A stretch of DNA of 64,000 bases. Origin: Candidatus Zipacnadia bacterium (GTDB taxonomy: Bacteria; Armatimonadota; Zipacnadia; Zipacnadales; UBA5352). Numbering within the stretch: the stretch's first letter is position 1; the number at the start of each line of letters is the position of its first letter. A model generated the notes under the pieces. It saw nothing but the letters and a program-made list of their open reading frames with translations. It made no database searches and was not told the origin of the DNA. The position numbers and the translations under genes were made by a program. Positions 42,315 through 51,515 of the stretch are shown piece after piece. The stretch is taken from NCBI GenBank assembly GCA_029821635.1, contig JALGSW010000011.1, positions 1 to 64,000 on the forward strand. Reading direction: 5' to 3'.

Positions 42315-44453
42315 CTACTGCATGCGCTGGATCGTCTGCTGGTTGAGCACCGCGTTGTTCTGCAGGTTCAGGAGCTGCAGCCGCAGGCCGGAGGTCTGCA
42401 GCGCGCCCCAGTTGAGCGGGCTGAGGTTCGCCTTCGCGCCCGCCTGCAGCGCGATGTTGCCGAAGGTGGCCTGCTGCATGCCCCGCCCGGCCGGCCCGAG
42501 CACGTCCATGTTGAACTGCAGAGCCGCGGGCCCTCTGACCTCGATCGCGGTGCCCTGAGCGTTGGGGATCAGCTCAAGCTGCTGCGCGCCGAGGTTGCGG
42601 AGGTTGTTCAGCTCGAAGGCCCGGTCGCCCTGAGGCGTCGAGCGTATGAACCGCATCGACGTCGGGCCGACCGCCTGGGCGTTGAGGATTTGCAGCGAGG
42701 GCAGTTGGAGGAGGTTGCTGAACCGGATCTCGCCGATTCCGTTGGAGTTGATGTCGAAGATGCGGCCTTGTGAGAAGAGCTGCATCTGCTTGGCGCCCTG
42801 GCCGGCGACGTTGAAGGTCAGGGTCTTCCCACTCGCCTGGCCGAACACGAAGACCAGCGGGGCATTGGCGGGTGGCTGGGGCTCAGCGAGCTGGAGCGGC
42901 TGCACCTGGCCGGCCACCGGGCGCCGGATGACCCGCGGCATGTCCTGCACCAGCGGCGGCACGAAGCTCGAGTTCGGGATGCGGCTCGCGGGATTCTGGT
43001 TGATCGAGCCGTCGGGGTTGAAGAACTTGCGCCCGGCCGCATCGGTGATCTGCTGCACGTTCGCGTTGGGGCTGAGGACCGCGACGACCGTGCTCGCGCC
43101 CGGGCCGCCGTATTCCGCGCCGGGCAGGTGCGGATTGCCGGGCGTGCACTCCTCGTAGGAGAACAGCTCGGCCTTCGTCGCGGTGCCACGGGAGAAGGTG
43201 TTGGCGGACCAGTTCACGGTCGCCACGTCGGGATCGACGGAGCCGCCCTCGTTCTCGCGGTAGGGGTTGTTGTTGTCGTAGACGATCATGCGCCGCGTGT
43301 TGCCGTCGACCTCGGTGTCGTAGGGGCAGACGACGTGGCCCCAGTTGGCGCCCCAGTAGACGAGCACGGGGCGGTTGACGACGTTGGTCAGCAGGGACTC
43401 GCAGCGCGTGAACACGTCGCGCGAGCTTTGGTTGTTCCAGAAGTTGTTGTGCAGGTCGAGCACTTCCTGCGTGTACCATGCGCCCTGCTGCTGCTGGACG
43501 GTCTCACGCGTGGTGGCGATCCAGTCGTACCACCAGACCCAGGGCTGTGCGGTCGCGGCGTTCTGGAAGTAGTTGGCGTGGAACATGTGGTCGAACTCGT
43601 GGTTCCTGATGCGCAGGCTGGAGACGCTCATGCCGTAGCAGTTGCCGCCGGCGCCCGCGCTGGTGTAGGCGTTGTCATACCACGTCTGCGCGGCGGGACG
43701 GTGGGTGCCGTCGGCGTACTCCACGTTCAGGCGGCCGAAGTAGTCGGCGTAGAGCTTCCAGTCGATGCTGGCGCGGGAGAAGTTGGAGAACTTCCAGCCG
43801 TGGTAGCCGCGGTAGCCGCGCGGGGCGACGATCTCGTACTTCGCGGTCGCAGTGTTGGCGCTGCTGTTCATGTTCCGAACGTACACGTCGTGCTCCTGGG
43901 CTCGTGAAGCGCCGACCGGCACCTTGAAGGCCATCGAGTTGGGGAAGAACTCGAACGACTCGCCGAGGTAATACGAGTCCACCTCGACGCCATCGAAGAA
44001 GACCTTGCAGTCGGAGTTGAAGCCGCGTCCGAAGGCGTATGCCCATAGGCCGGGCGCGCCCTGCTCGGGCCAGAAGCTGCTAATCAGGAAGAGCGTGACG
44101 CGGACGCGTTCGAAGAGGCTCGGGTCTATGTGTGAGATCGCGAGTGCCTCGCGGTCGAACTTCTTCGCGAGGTTCTCATTCAGGACCAGGAGCAGGTTGC
44201 TCTGCAGATCGACCGGGAGCAGGCGGAACTGCTCAGAAGCCTTGTCGGCCTTCTGACCGGTGATGCCCTTCTGCTTAAGGATGAGTTGGAACTGCTGGGA
44301 GATCTGCAGCGGGGAGAACAGGAGGTCACGTGCGGTCAGTGGATCCTCGAAGGCGACGGGCCGGAGGATCGTCGGCTGGGGAGCGGCGAACGCCCCGACA
44401 GCGACTGTGACGAGCAACACGGCAGCCAAGGTGTACGTCAGAACTGCGCGCAT
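42315..44453 (-). CDS. Secreted protein with papain/transglutaminase-like Cys-His-Asn/Asp motif order
   Basis: Signal peptide; GAGGNCYGMSVSSLRI, YWGANWGHVVCPYDTE, RRMIVYDNNNPYRE. Confidence 0.6.
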   Translation of the reverse strand: MRAVLTYTLAAVLLVTVAVGAFAAPQPTILRPVAFEDPLTARDLLFSPLQISQQFQLILKQKGITGQKADKASEQFRLLPVDLQSNLLLVLNENLAKKFDREALAISHIDPSLFERVRVTLFLISSFWPEQGAPGLWAYAFGRGFNSDCKVFFDGVEVDSYYLGESFEFFPNSMAFKVPVGASRAQEHDVYVRNMNSSANTATAKYEIVAPRGYRGYHGWKFSNFSRASIDWKLYADYFGRLNVEYADGTHRPAAQTWYDNAYTSAGAGGNCYGMSVSSLRIRNHEFDHMFHANYFQNAATAQPWVWWYDWIATTRETVQQQQGAWYTQEVLDLHNNFWNNQSSRDVFTRCESLLTNVVNRPVLVYWGANWGHVVCPYDTEVDGNTRRMIVYDNNNPYRENEGGSVDPDVATVNWSANTFSRGTATKAELFSYEECTPGNPHLPGAEYGGPGASTVVAVLSPNANVQQITDAAGRKFFNPDGSINQNPASRIPNSSFVPPLVQDMPRVIRRPVAGQVQPLQLAEPQPPANAPLVFVFGQASGKTLTFNVAGQGAKQMQLFSQGRIFDINSNGIGEIRFSNLLQLPSLQILNAQAVGPTSMRFIRSTPQGDRAFELNNLRNLGAQQLELIPNAQGTAIEVRGPAALQFNMDVLGPAGRGMQQATFGNIALQAGAKANLSPLNWGALQTSGLRLQLLNLQNNAVLNQQTIQRMQ

Positions 44454-44640
44454 CGGAAACCATCCCCTTCCGGCGGCGGCGCTGCGTCCGGTCTTGAGGG
44501 TGGAGCGGACCGGAGGGCGGCGCCGATTGTGGGCGTCCTCTGCAAGTCATTTTACACCACTGCAGCCCGTAGTTACAGGGAATCGCAGAATGCCCCCTGC
44601 GGAAGGAGTCTCGAGGCGGCCGCGGGGGGGGCGTGAACGC

Positions 44641-45230
44641 GAGAGGCCCGCGGCAAGAGCCGCGGGCCTCGAAACGCTGATGCCGGCACCGCCACAGCCA
44701 GCATCCGATGCTGCTACTCGGTGGTCCTCAGCAGGACCGCCAGAACACCACCACTCCACCTGCTTCGCGCTCCCCAGCCGAGTCGCCCGGGAGGCGCTTC
44801 GAGAGCCCCTATGAGGGCCTCCACCTCGCCACCACTCACACGACCACACAACCGCTTCCTGAAGCGCCGCCCGGCATCCGTTGTCCAGGACAGAATGTCT
44901 TCCGCTCCACCACGCCGCACACCGCACCACCACTCCGGTCGGCCCGACCCGCCGGCGACGCCGCGCCAGCCCAATGCCTCCACCACACGCGCCTCCTCAA
45001 GACCCTTGCCAGACCTTCCATCGACCATCCTGCCCGGACATCACCCACGACCTCCGCGGCCGAAGATGAGAGAGAGCAGCCGGACCCCGCCTCATCAGCA
45101 CCTCCACACCACACCAGTTCTCCGCCAGCACGCCACCACTCACTCGGGGTCCAGCACTCTCGATGCTCCAATGGCCGCCGACTCCGCGCCGTCGGCCCTA
45201 GGCTGCTTCCTAGTTGAGAATGTTCAAGTG
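44641..45230 (-). ncRNA. Candidate large structured non-coding RNA
   Basis: No credible protein; at least eight local inverted repeats; GAGTGGTGG motif four times on minus; bounded by promoter-like TTGCCC-N17-TAAACT and a 12-bp hairpin. Confidence 0.35.
44643..44670 (-). terminator. Perfect 12-bp hairpin (terminator-like, no T-tract)
   Basis: GAGGCCCGCGGC-aaga-GCCGCGGGCCTC. Confidence 0.45.
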
Positions 45231-45232
45231 TA

Positions 45233-45261
45233 AGTTTATCGTGCGCCGCCGGTTCGGGCAA
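45233..45261 (-). promoter_or_regulatory. Candidate minus-strand promoter
   Basis: Minus strand TTGCCC (45261-45256), 17-nt spacer, TAAACT (45238-45233); same -10 as 14214-14219. Confidence 0.35.
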
Positions 45262-45297
45262 TCGGGTGATTCCCCCAAATCACGCTTCCGATTGCCC
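45256..45297. other. Bulged two-segment hairpin
   Basis: GGGCAATCGG + GTGATT-ccccca-AATCAC + gctt + CCGATTGCCC (10-bp and 6-bp stems). Confidence 0.7.
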
Positions 45298-45489
45298 TGA
45301 GGTCGGCGTGGTCCTTAACCCCACCATTACGGTGCGGAAAGCGCTGCGCAAACCGGCGCCGTTTGACTTCCAGCCTCATATCAGGGATCACGTGCTCTAC
45401 GTCCTCGAAGTCGCCCGCGACCAGGATCGCGATGCACTTCCCGGCGGTATTCGGGTCGGCTTTCTCCCTGCACATGGGACGGACGCGCC

Positions 45490-46080
45490 TTACGCCTGCT
45501 CGAAGCGGTGTAGCGCGAACTCCCAGTTGATCACGTCGAAGAAGGCCTCGGTGTAGCGCTTGCGCTCGTTCTGATAGTCGAGGTAGTAGGCGTGCTCCCA
45601 GACATCCAGCACCACGACCGGCACCGCGCCCCACTGCGCGAGGTTCTGATGCTTCTCGGCCTGCAGCACCACGAGGCTCTGGCCGAGCGGCTGCCACGCC
45701 AGTACGCCCCAGCCGGAGCCCTGCACGGCATTGGTCGCGGCCGTGAACTGCGTGCGGAAGGTCGCGAGGTCGTCGAAGTCGTTGACGATCTGCTCAGCGA
45801 GTGCGCCCGATGGCTCGCCCCCGCCGCCGGGGCTCATGCACTGCCAGTAGATGCTATGGAAGAGGTGTCCGGAGTAGTTGAAGGCCAGGGCGTCGCAGAT
45901 CGCGCGGACGCTGGAGAAGTCGCCGGCCTCGCGCGCCGTCTCGATCCTCTCCTCGGCCTGGTTCAGGCCGTCCACGTAGCCCCGGTGATGCCTGTCGTGG
46001 TGAATGCACAGCGTCTGTTCGCTCAGGAACGGCTCCAGCGCGTCGTATGAGTACGGCAGCTCGGGCAGCTTGTGCGCCAT
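45490..46080 (-). CDS. Superoxide dismutase (Fe/Mn family)
   Basis: HKLPELPYSYDALEPFLS, HHDRHHRGYVDGLNQA, DVWEHAYYLDYQNERKRYTEAFFDVINW. Confidence 0.94.
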   Translation of the reverse strand: MAHKLPELPYSYDALEPFLSEQTLCIHHDRHHRGYVDGLNQAEERIETAREAGDFSSVRAICDALAFNYSGHLFHSIYWQCMSPGGGGEPSGALAEQIVNDFDDLATFRTQFTAATNAVQGSGWGVLAWQPLGQSLVVLQAEKHQNLAQWGAVPVVVLDVWEHAYYLDYQNERKRYTEAFFDVINWEFALHRFEQA

Positions 46081-46141
46081 GCGTCTTCGCCTCCAGTGTC
46101 CCCACTGTCACGCGTGTGTCGCCGGTGACTCCTCGCTGCGG

Positions 46142-46540
46142 TCAGGCGACCGTCACCGTCAGATGCGCGCCTGCCGCTACTGTGCCGCGGACCTTCGAGG
46201 CCTTCTGCGCCTCCTCGACGGTCGCGCGCTGCTCGTCCGTCAGCTTCTCAGGCATCATGATCGTGACCGCGAAATTGTCGAGCTTCGCCTTCTCATCATC
46301 GGGCTCGGCCTCGACCGCAACGGTCATGCCCGCGAACGCAATGCCCTCCTCTCGGCAGGTGATCGCGACCACCATGCCGATGCAGTTGGCCAGTGCCGCG
46401 CAGAGCGTCTCGGGGGGCAGTGCGGCGGTGTCGGTCCCGCCCATCTCCACAGGCAGGTCGGTGAAGCAGCTATGGCCCCGGACCTTCGCGCACATGATCG
46501 TGGGGCCGACGTTGGTTGCCTTCGCGGCCATCTTCGCCAT
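46142..46540 (-). CDS. OsmC-family protein
   Basis: GGTDTAALPPETLCAALANCIGMVVAITCREEGI typical OsmC Cys context. Confidence 0.83.
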   Translation of the reverse strand: MAKMAAKATNVGPTIMCAKVRGHSCFTDLPVEMGGTDTAALPPETLCAALANCIGMVVAITCREEGIAFAGMTVAVEAEPDDEKAKLDNFAVTIMMPEKLTDEQRATVEEAQKASKVRGTVAAGAHLTVTVA

Positions 46541-46704
46541 CGTGAATCCTCCTCCAGCACCGTGCGTCGATACGCAATGGAGAAGGGTAGGGCATCAGCG
46601 GTGGGTTCACAACAGGGGAAACCCTGAGAGAGGGGTTCGACTTCTCTGAATTGCGTGGGACCGTCGTTGCGGGACAGAAGGGTTGACAGGCTGGAACGCC
46701 AGAG

Positions 46705-47361
46705 CTACGCGTCCAGCGACGTCAGGCCCTCGCGGATCGCGTACTTCGTCAGCTCCGCGATCGAGCGTATCTCCAGCTTGTCCATGATGTTCTGTCGATG
46801 GCTCTCGATCGTCTTCACCGAGACGTGCAGCCTGTCCGCGATCTGCTTGGTGGTGTGGCCCTCGGCCACGAGCTGCAGCACCTCGCGTTCGCGGTCGGTG
46901 AGCACCGAGAACGCCGACGGGCCGCCCTCACCGGACAGCCGCTCAACGTAGTCGCGCAACACCACGCCCTCGATCTCGGGGCTCAGGTAGCTACCGCCGG
47001 TCGCGACGCGCCGGATCGCGTCCGCCAGCTCTTCGAACGCGCAGTCCTTGAGCACGTAGCCCGCCGCGCCTGCACCGAGCATACCGGCCGCGTAGTGCTT
47101 GTCCGCGTGCATGGACAGCGCCAGCACCTTCGTGGTCGGGCACTCGGCCATGATCTGACGCGTGGCCTCGATGCCGTTGAGATCGGGCATCGCCACGTCC
47201 ATGACCACCACCTGGGGCTTCATCTCCCCGCACAATCTGATGGCTTCGCGGCCGTTGGCGGCCTCGGCGACGACCTCCATGTCGGACTGTTCCTCGATGA
47301 GGGTGCGCAGCCCCTCCCGGATGACCTGATGATCGTCGGCGAGGACGACGCGGAGCTTCAT
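46705..47361 (-). CDS. NarL/FixJ-family response regulator
   Basis: Receiver (VVLADDHQVIREGL, VVMDVAMPDLNG, ALSMHAD, GYVLKD) and LuxR HTH (LTDREREVLQLVAEGHTTKQIADRLHVSVKTIESHRQNIMDKL). Confidence 0.95.
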   Translation of the reverse strand: MKLRVVLADDHQVIREGLRTLIEEQSDMEVVAEAANGREAIRLCGEMKPQVVVMDVAMPDLNGIEATRQIMAECPTTKVLALSMHADKHYAAGMLGAGAAGYVLKDCAFEELADAIRRVATGGSYLSPEIEGVVLRDYVERLSGEGGPSAFSVLTDREREVLQLVAEGHTTKQIADRLHVSVKTIESHRQNIMDKLEIRSIAELTKYAIREGLTSLDA

Positions 47362-47465
47362 GAGGGGGCGGTCTCCTTCGCTGCTACCGGACAGATGATC
47401 GTGATGGTCGTGCCCGATCCCGGCTCGGACGCAATCTCAACGTCACCGCCAAGGTACGTGATCAG
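47358..47465 (-). pseudogene. Histidine-kinase C-terminal tail remnant
   Basis: Minus-strand frame YLGGDVEIASEPGSGTTITIICPVAAKETAPS*, overlapping the response-regulator ATG by ATGA; abuts the dhaL stop. Confidence 0.65.
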
Positions 47466-48097
47466 CCCGCGACGAAGCGCGCGAAACAGTCCATCATCAG
47501 ACAGATGGCGGTGGAGCCGGGGTCCTGAATGCCGATGCTCTTCTCTTTGAACCAGCCGCCGCGCCCGTGCTTCGCCTCCATCGACTTCGTGGCCTCAAGG
47601 GCCTCCCCGCAGGCACGATGGGTCGCGGCGGCGCCGTCGGCGAGCGCGGCGCCGCCGGCGACCTGCGCCTGCAGTTCGGCGGCCATCGGCAGCAGCACGT
47701 CGAGGATGGTCTTCTCGCCGGGCTTCGCACCGCCGCGCGCGCTCACGCCCGACGCCGCAGCCTCGATCATGCCGGGGAGGTCGCCCAGGGCGATCTCGGG
47801 CTTCCCGCGCACCTGCTTGCCCGCACTCATCAACGCGGTGGCGAAGATCGCGCCGAAGGTCGAGGCCGCCTCGCGGTTGAAGGCCATCCCGGCCTTCGCA
47901 AGGATCACGCCGGGCTCCTCTGCCTCAAGCTCGGGCAGGGCGTCGCGAATGGCCTTCATGCCGATCGCGATGGTGATGCCGAGATCGCCGTCTCCGAACT
48001 GCGCATCGAGCTCGCGCAGGCGGTCACTGTGCCCGGGCATCTCCTCGGTGAGCATCGTGAGGAACGCGATCAGGTCGGCGCTGCTGAGCGTGTCCAT
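47462..48097 (-). CDS. dhaL: Dihydroxyacetone kinase subunit DhaL
   Basis: LDAQFGDGDLGITIAIGMKAI, FNREAASTFGAIFATALMSAGKQVRG, KTILDVLLPMAAELQ. Confidence 0.88.
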   Translation of the reverse strand: MDTLSSADLIAFLTMLTEEMPGHSDRLRELDAQFGDGDLGITIAIGMKAIRDALPELEAEEPGVILAKAGMAFNREAASTFGAIFATALMSAGKQVRGKPEIALGDLPGMIEAAASGVSARGGAKPGEKTILDVLLPMAAELQAQVAGGAALADGAAATHRACGEALEATKSMEAKHGRGGWFKEKSIGIQDPGSTAICLMMDCFARFVAG

Positions 48098-48176
48098 CGG
48101 ATCGTCTCCCTTACGGACGACTTCCTCGGCGCGCACGCCCCCGTGCGCATACCAGCAATGTGCGGGCGGATCGCGT

Positions 48177-49184
48177 CTACGCCCCGAGCCTGGGCAGGAA
48201 CGGTGAATACGCCTGCGCGTCCAGCAGGCGCTTGAGGTCCGCGTCGAGCCGCAGCAGGCTCACCGACGCGCCCGCCATCTCCAGCGAGGTCGCGTATTCG
48301 CCGATGAACGAGCGGTGGATGGCGATCCCGGCCTCGCCGAGGACCGCGGTCACGCGGCGGTACATGATGTAGACCTCCTCGGGCGGAGTTGCGCCAAGGG
48401 AGTTCACCAGCACGGCGACCTCGTCGCCCGCCTTGAAGGGCATGTCCGCGAGCACGTGCCCGAGCAGCTCATCGACCACGTCGTCCACGGGCACTATCTC
48501 CCCGCGGCGCACGCCGGCCTCGCCGTGGATGCCCATCCCGATCTCCATCTCGCCCTCGCCAATCTCGAAGGTCGGCGCACCTGCGGCCGGGATCGTGCAG
48601 GGCGTGAGCGCGACGCCCATCGAGCGCGTGGCGAACGCCGCCTGCTCGGCGGCCTCGACGACCTCGGCGAGGCCCGCGCCCTCCTCGGCCCGCGCGCCGG
48701 CGATCTTGTACGCAAAGAACAGGCCCGCGACGGCGCGCCGCCGGTCGATCTCCTCAACCGGCGCGGAGGAGACGTCGTCCGTGGCGAGCACGGTGGCGAC
48801 CTCGATGTCATCCATCTCGGCCATCTCGGCGGCCATGCCGAAGTTCATCTTATCGCCGGAGTAGTTGCCGTAGAGGTGCAGGACGCCCGCGCCGCCGTGC
48901 GCGGCCTTCGTGGCGGCGAGCATGTCGTCGGGGGATGGTGAGGAGAAGACGTTGCCGATCGAGACCGCGTCACACAGGCCGGGCCCGACGTAGCCGAGGA
49001 AGACGGGGATGTGCCCCGAGCCGCCTCCGGTGACGATCGCGACCTTGCCCTCGACGGGCCCGTCTGCGCGCATGAGCGCGCGCTTGCTGCCCCCGCAGCG
49101 CTTGAGGTGCTCCGGATGGGCGAGCAGCACGCCCTCGATAGTCTCGTCCACGAACTCGAACGGGTCGTTGATGAGCTTCTTCAC
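48177..49184 (-). CDS. dhaK: Dihydroxyacetone kinase subunit DhaK
   Basis: VAIVTGGGSGHIPVFLGYVG, HLYGNYSGDKMNFGMAAE, EIGMGIHGEAGV substrate-binding His. Confidence 0.93.
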   Translation of the reverse strand: MKKLINDPFEFVDETIEGVLLAHPEHLKRCGGSKRALMRADGPVEGKVAIVTGGGSGHIPVFLGYVGPGLCDAVSIGNVFSSPSPDDMLAATKAAHGGAGVLHLYGNYSGDKMNFGMAAEMAEMDDIEVATVLATDDVSSAPVEEIDRRRAVAGLFFAYKIAGARAEEGAGLAEVVEAAEQAAFATRSMGVALTPCTIPAAGAPTFEIGEGEMEIGMGIHGEAGVRRGEIVPVDDVVDELLGHVLADMPFKAGDEVAVLVNSLGATPPEEVYIMYRRVTAVLGEAGIAIHRSFIGEYATSLEMAGASVSLLRLDADLKRLLDAQAYSPFLPRLGA

Positions 49185-49332
49185 GGGCCACGCCTCCCCG
49201 CGCAGGATGTTAGGATGCCCGCATAGGCTTCGCTACGGCGCAGGATGCACCTCCCGCGCGGCGAGCAGGAGGACACTCGCCCGCGGGGAACGAATCCATC
49301 AGTAGCTCGAAGCCGCACTTTGGAGGTGCCAG

Positions 49333-50406
49333 ATGATGCGCACGGTCATGGTGGTCTGCCTGCTGACACTTGCCGCAGTGGCATCCGCCCAGTTGAGCAT
49401 CGACGAGCGCCTGGAGATGCTCTGGGAGCGCGCCACGCGGCAGACCGACTTCGCGCTGTATGACGACGCGGTCGCCTCGGGGAAGCTCGCCACACAGATC
49501 GACCCTCAGAGCGCCTCGGCGTGGGCGCTGCTGGCCTACACCCAGTGGATGAGCCCCGCCGGGCTCGAGCCGGAGGCCAATGCCTCCGCCGAGTATGCGC
49601 TGGCGCTCGACCCGGACTCCGCGCTGGCGCACTACGCGCACGGGCTGTGCATCCCCTACGTGACGGACCCGCCGGACTACGGCGCGGCCATCGCGGAACT
49701 GCAGGAGGCCGCGCGCCTCGATCCGGACCTTGCGCGCGCGTGGTCGTACCTGGGGATGACGCTGGTGGACAGTGGCGATGCTCCGGGGGCCATCGAGCCG
49801 CTGCGCCGCGCGGTCGAGATCAATCCCGACTACTGGGAGTGGCACCTGAATCTCGGCTACGGGCTCGACGTGGACTGGCAGTTGGAGGAGGCCGTGGCGG
49901 CCAGCCGGCGCGCTGTGGAGCTGGCCTACTCGCCCTTCAGCGAGGAGCTTGCGCGTAACAACGTCGCCTGGGAGACTTGCCTGCTCATGCCTGAGGATGC
50001 GGACCTGCGCGAGCAGGCCCTTGCGAGCGCACGCCGCGCGGTGGAGCTTCTGCCAAACGACTGGCAGAACCTCGACACGTTGGGGGGCACGGAACTGCTC
50101 TTCGGCACGCCTGAGGCGGCAGAGGTGGCGCTGCGCGCCGCCATCGCGAACGGGAACAACAGCTTCCCGGCGCTGGCGTATGCGCTGCTGCTGCAGGGGC
50201 AGGATGCCGAGGCGCGCGAGGTGCTGCACGGGGCCGCGGACGTCCTCACGCCCGCCAACGCCGAGATCCAGCACGCCTACTTCGGGGCGCTGGCGTGGGA
50301 GACGCTGGGCGAGCCGGAGATCGCGCGGCGCATCGCCCGGCACATGGTCAACACATGGCCCGATGCGCCGTGGACGAAGCAGGTGGCAGCAGACCTTGCG
50401 GAATGA
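49333..50406 (+). CDS. Secreted tetratricopeptide-repeat protein
   Basis: Signal peptide; TPR-like repeats (AIAELQEAARLDPDLARAWSYLGMTLVDSGDAPGAIEPLRRAVEINPDYWEWHLNLGYGLD). Confidence 0.82.
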   Translation: MMRTVMVVCLLTLAAVASAQLSIDERLEMLWERATRQTDFALYDDAVASGKLATQIDPQSASAWALLAYTQWMSPAGLEPEANASAEYALALDPDSALAHYAHGLCIPYVTDPPDYGAAIAELQEAARLDPDLARAWSYLGMTLVDSGDAPGAIEPLRRAVEINPDYWEWHLNLGYGLDVDWQLEEAVAASRRAVELAYSPFSEELARNNVAWETCLLMPEDADLREQALASARRAVELLPNDWQNLDTLGGTELLFGTPEAAEVALRAAIANGNNSFPALAYALLLQGQDAEAREVLHGAADVLTPANAEIQHAYFGALAWETLGEPEIARRIARHMVNTWPDAPWTKQVAADLAE

Positions 50407-50480
50407 CGGAGCCGGACGCGGGAGCGGCGGCGGCGCGCTGGCCGTTCCGCTCCCGTTGCACTTCTCACCGTCGGTCTTCC

Positions 50481-51515
50481 CTACGCAACGCCCAACACGC
50501 GGATCAGCACCAGGCTGCAGACCGCGAGGATGATCGCGCCGATCACGCCGACGACCAGTGGCTTGCCGCCGATGCCCTTGAAGGCGCTGAAGCGCGTGTT
50601 CAGGCCGATCCCCGCCATCCCGACGAGGATCAGGAACTTACCCCACGAGGTGAACGCCGCGATCCCCGCCTCAGTGAAGAAGCCGTAGCTGCGCAGCGCG
50701 ACCATCACGAAGTAGCCGAACAGGAACCACGGGAAGCCCTTCATCCAGTTGATGCGCTGGGGCTCCTCGCCGACCTCGCACGCCTCCTCACGGCCGCGCA
50801 CGCATGAGCCATACCAGACCGCGATGACCAGCGCGAGCGGCGCCATGAAGGTGTTGCGCACGAGCTTGACCGCGGTCGCGATGTCGCCCGCCGTCTCCGA
50901 GAAGATGAAGCCCGCGCCCACCGCCTGGGGCGTTGACTGCACCGCCACGCCCGCGAACAGTCCGAAGATCGCGTCCGCGCCCGGCGCGATGATGCGGAAC
51001 AGCGCCGGATAGGCGATCATCGCCACCACGCCCCACAGCGCGATAGTGCCGATGGCGTAAGACGTCTCCTCTTCCTTCGCCTCGATCAGCGGGGCGGTGA
51101 CCGCGATGGCTGAGCCGCCACAGATCGTGGTCCCGACCGAAAGCAGCAGCGAGAGCCGCTGACTGAGGCCGAAGGCTTTGCCGAGCAGGTAGATCGACCA
51201 GAAGCCCACGACCATCGTGCCGACGATGACCGCGAGCATCGCCCAGCCCTGGCCAAGGACGTCGCCGACGTTCAGGCCCGCGCCGATGAGCACGATGCCG
51301 AGCACGAGCGGGGTCTCGAAGGACTTGATGCCAGAGCGCGTGGCCTCGGGGAGCAGGCGGACGTTGGCGAGGAGAATCCCGAGGATGACCGCGACGACGG
51401 CGGGCTCAACGGGGTTGCTGCCGCCCACGACGATCGCCGCGGAGACCAGCACTGAGATGATGGCGATGGCCAGCATGACGAGCCAGCCGGGCAGGAATTC
51501 GGCCTTGACCTTCAT
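50481..51515 (-). CDS. YeiH/UPF0324-family putative sulfate exporter
   Basis: ILGILLANVRLLPEATRSGIKSFETPLVLGIVLIGAGLN, LSVGTTICGGSAIAVTAPLIEAKEEETSYAIGTI; ATG at 51515. Confidence 0.88.
   Translation of the reverse strand: MKVKAEFLPGWLVMLAIAIISVLVSAAIVVGGSNPVEPAVVAVILGILLANVRLLPEATRSGIKSFETPLVLGIVLIGAGLNVGDVLGQGWAMLAVIVGTMVVGFWSIYLLGKAFGLSQRLSLLLSVGTTICGGSAIAVTAPLIEAKEEETSYAIGTIALWGVVAMIAYPALFRIIAPGADAIFGLFAGVAVQSTPQAVGAGFIFSETAGDIATAVKLVRNTFMAPLALVIAVWYGSCVRGREEACEVGEEPQRINWMKGFPWFLFGYFVMVALRSYGFFTEAGIAAFTSWGKFLILVGMAGIGLNTRFSAFKGIGGKPLVVGVIGAIILAVCSLVLIRVLGVA

Noticed and set aside
45198-45213. AGGAAGCAGCC on the minus strand as SRP (4.5S) RNA or 23S rRNA GTPase-centre fragment
   Set aside because: Only a ~10-nt match; surrounding conserved SRP/23S sequence (GGTCAGG, AAAGAGTGCGTAATAGCTCAC) is absent.
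44547-45261. Overlapping ORFs in the 44.6-45.2 kb region as proteins
   Set aside because: P/H/T- or W/G/R-rich translations with no domain or credible RBS in several competing frames; treated as a non-coding candidate.
45236-45697. 153-aa minus-strand ORF downstream of and overlapping SOD
   Set aside because: Mostly an alternate frame of the SOD gene; remainder has no recognisable domain, although 45240-45480 is otherwise unexplained.
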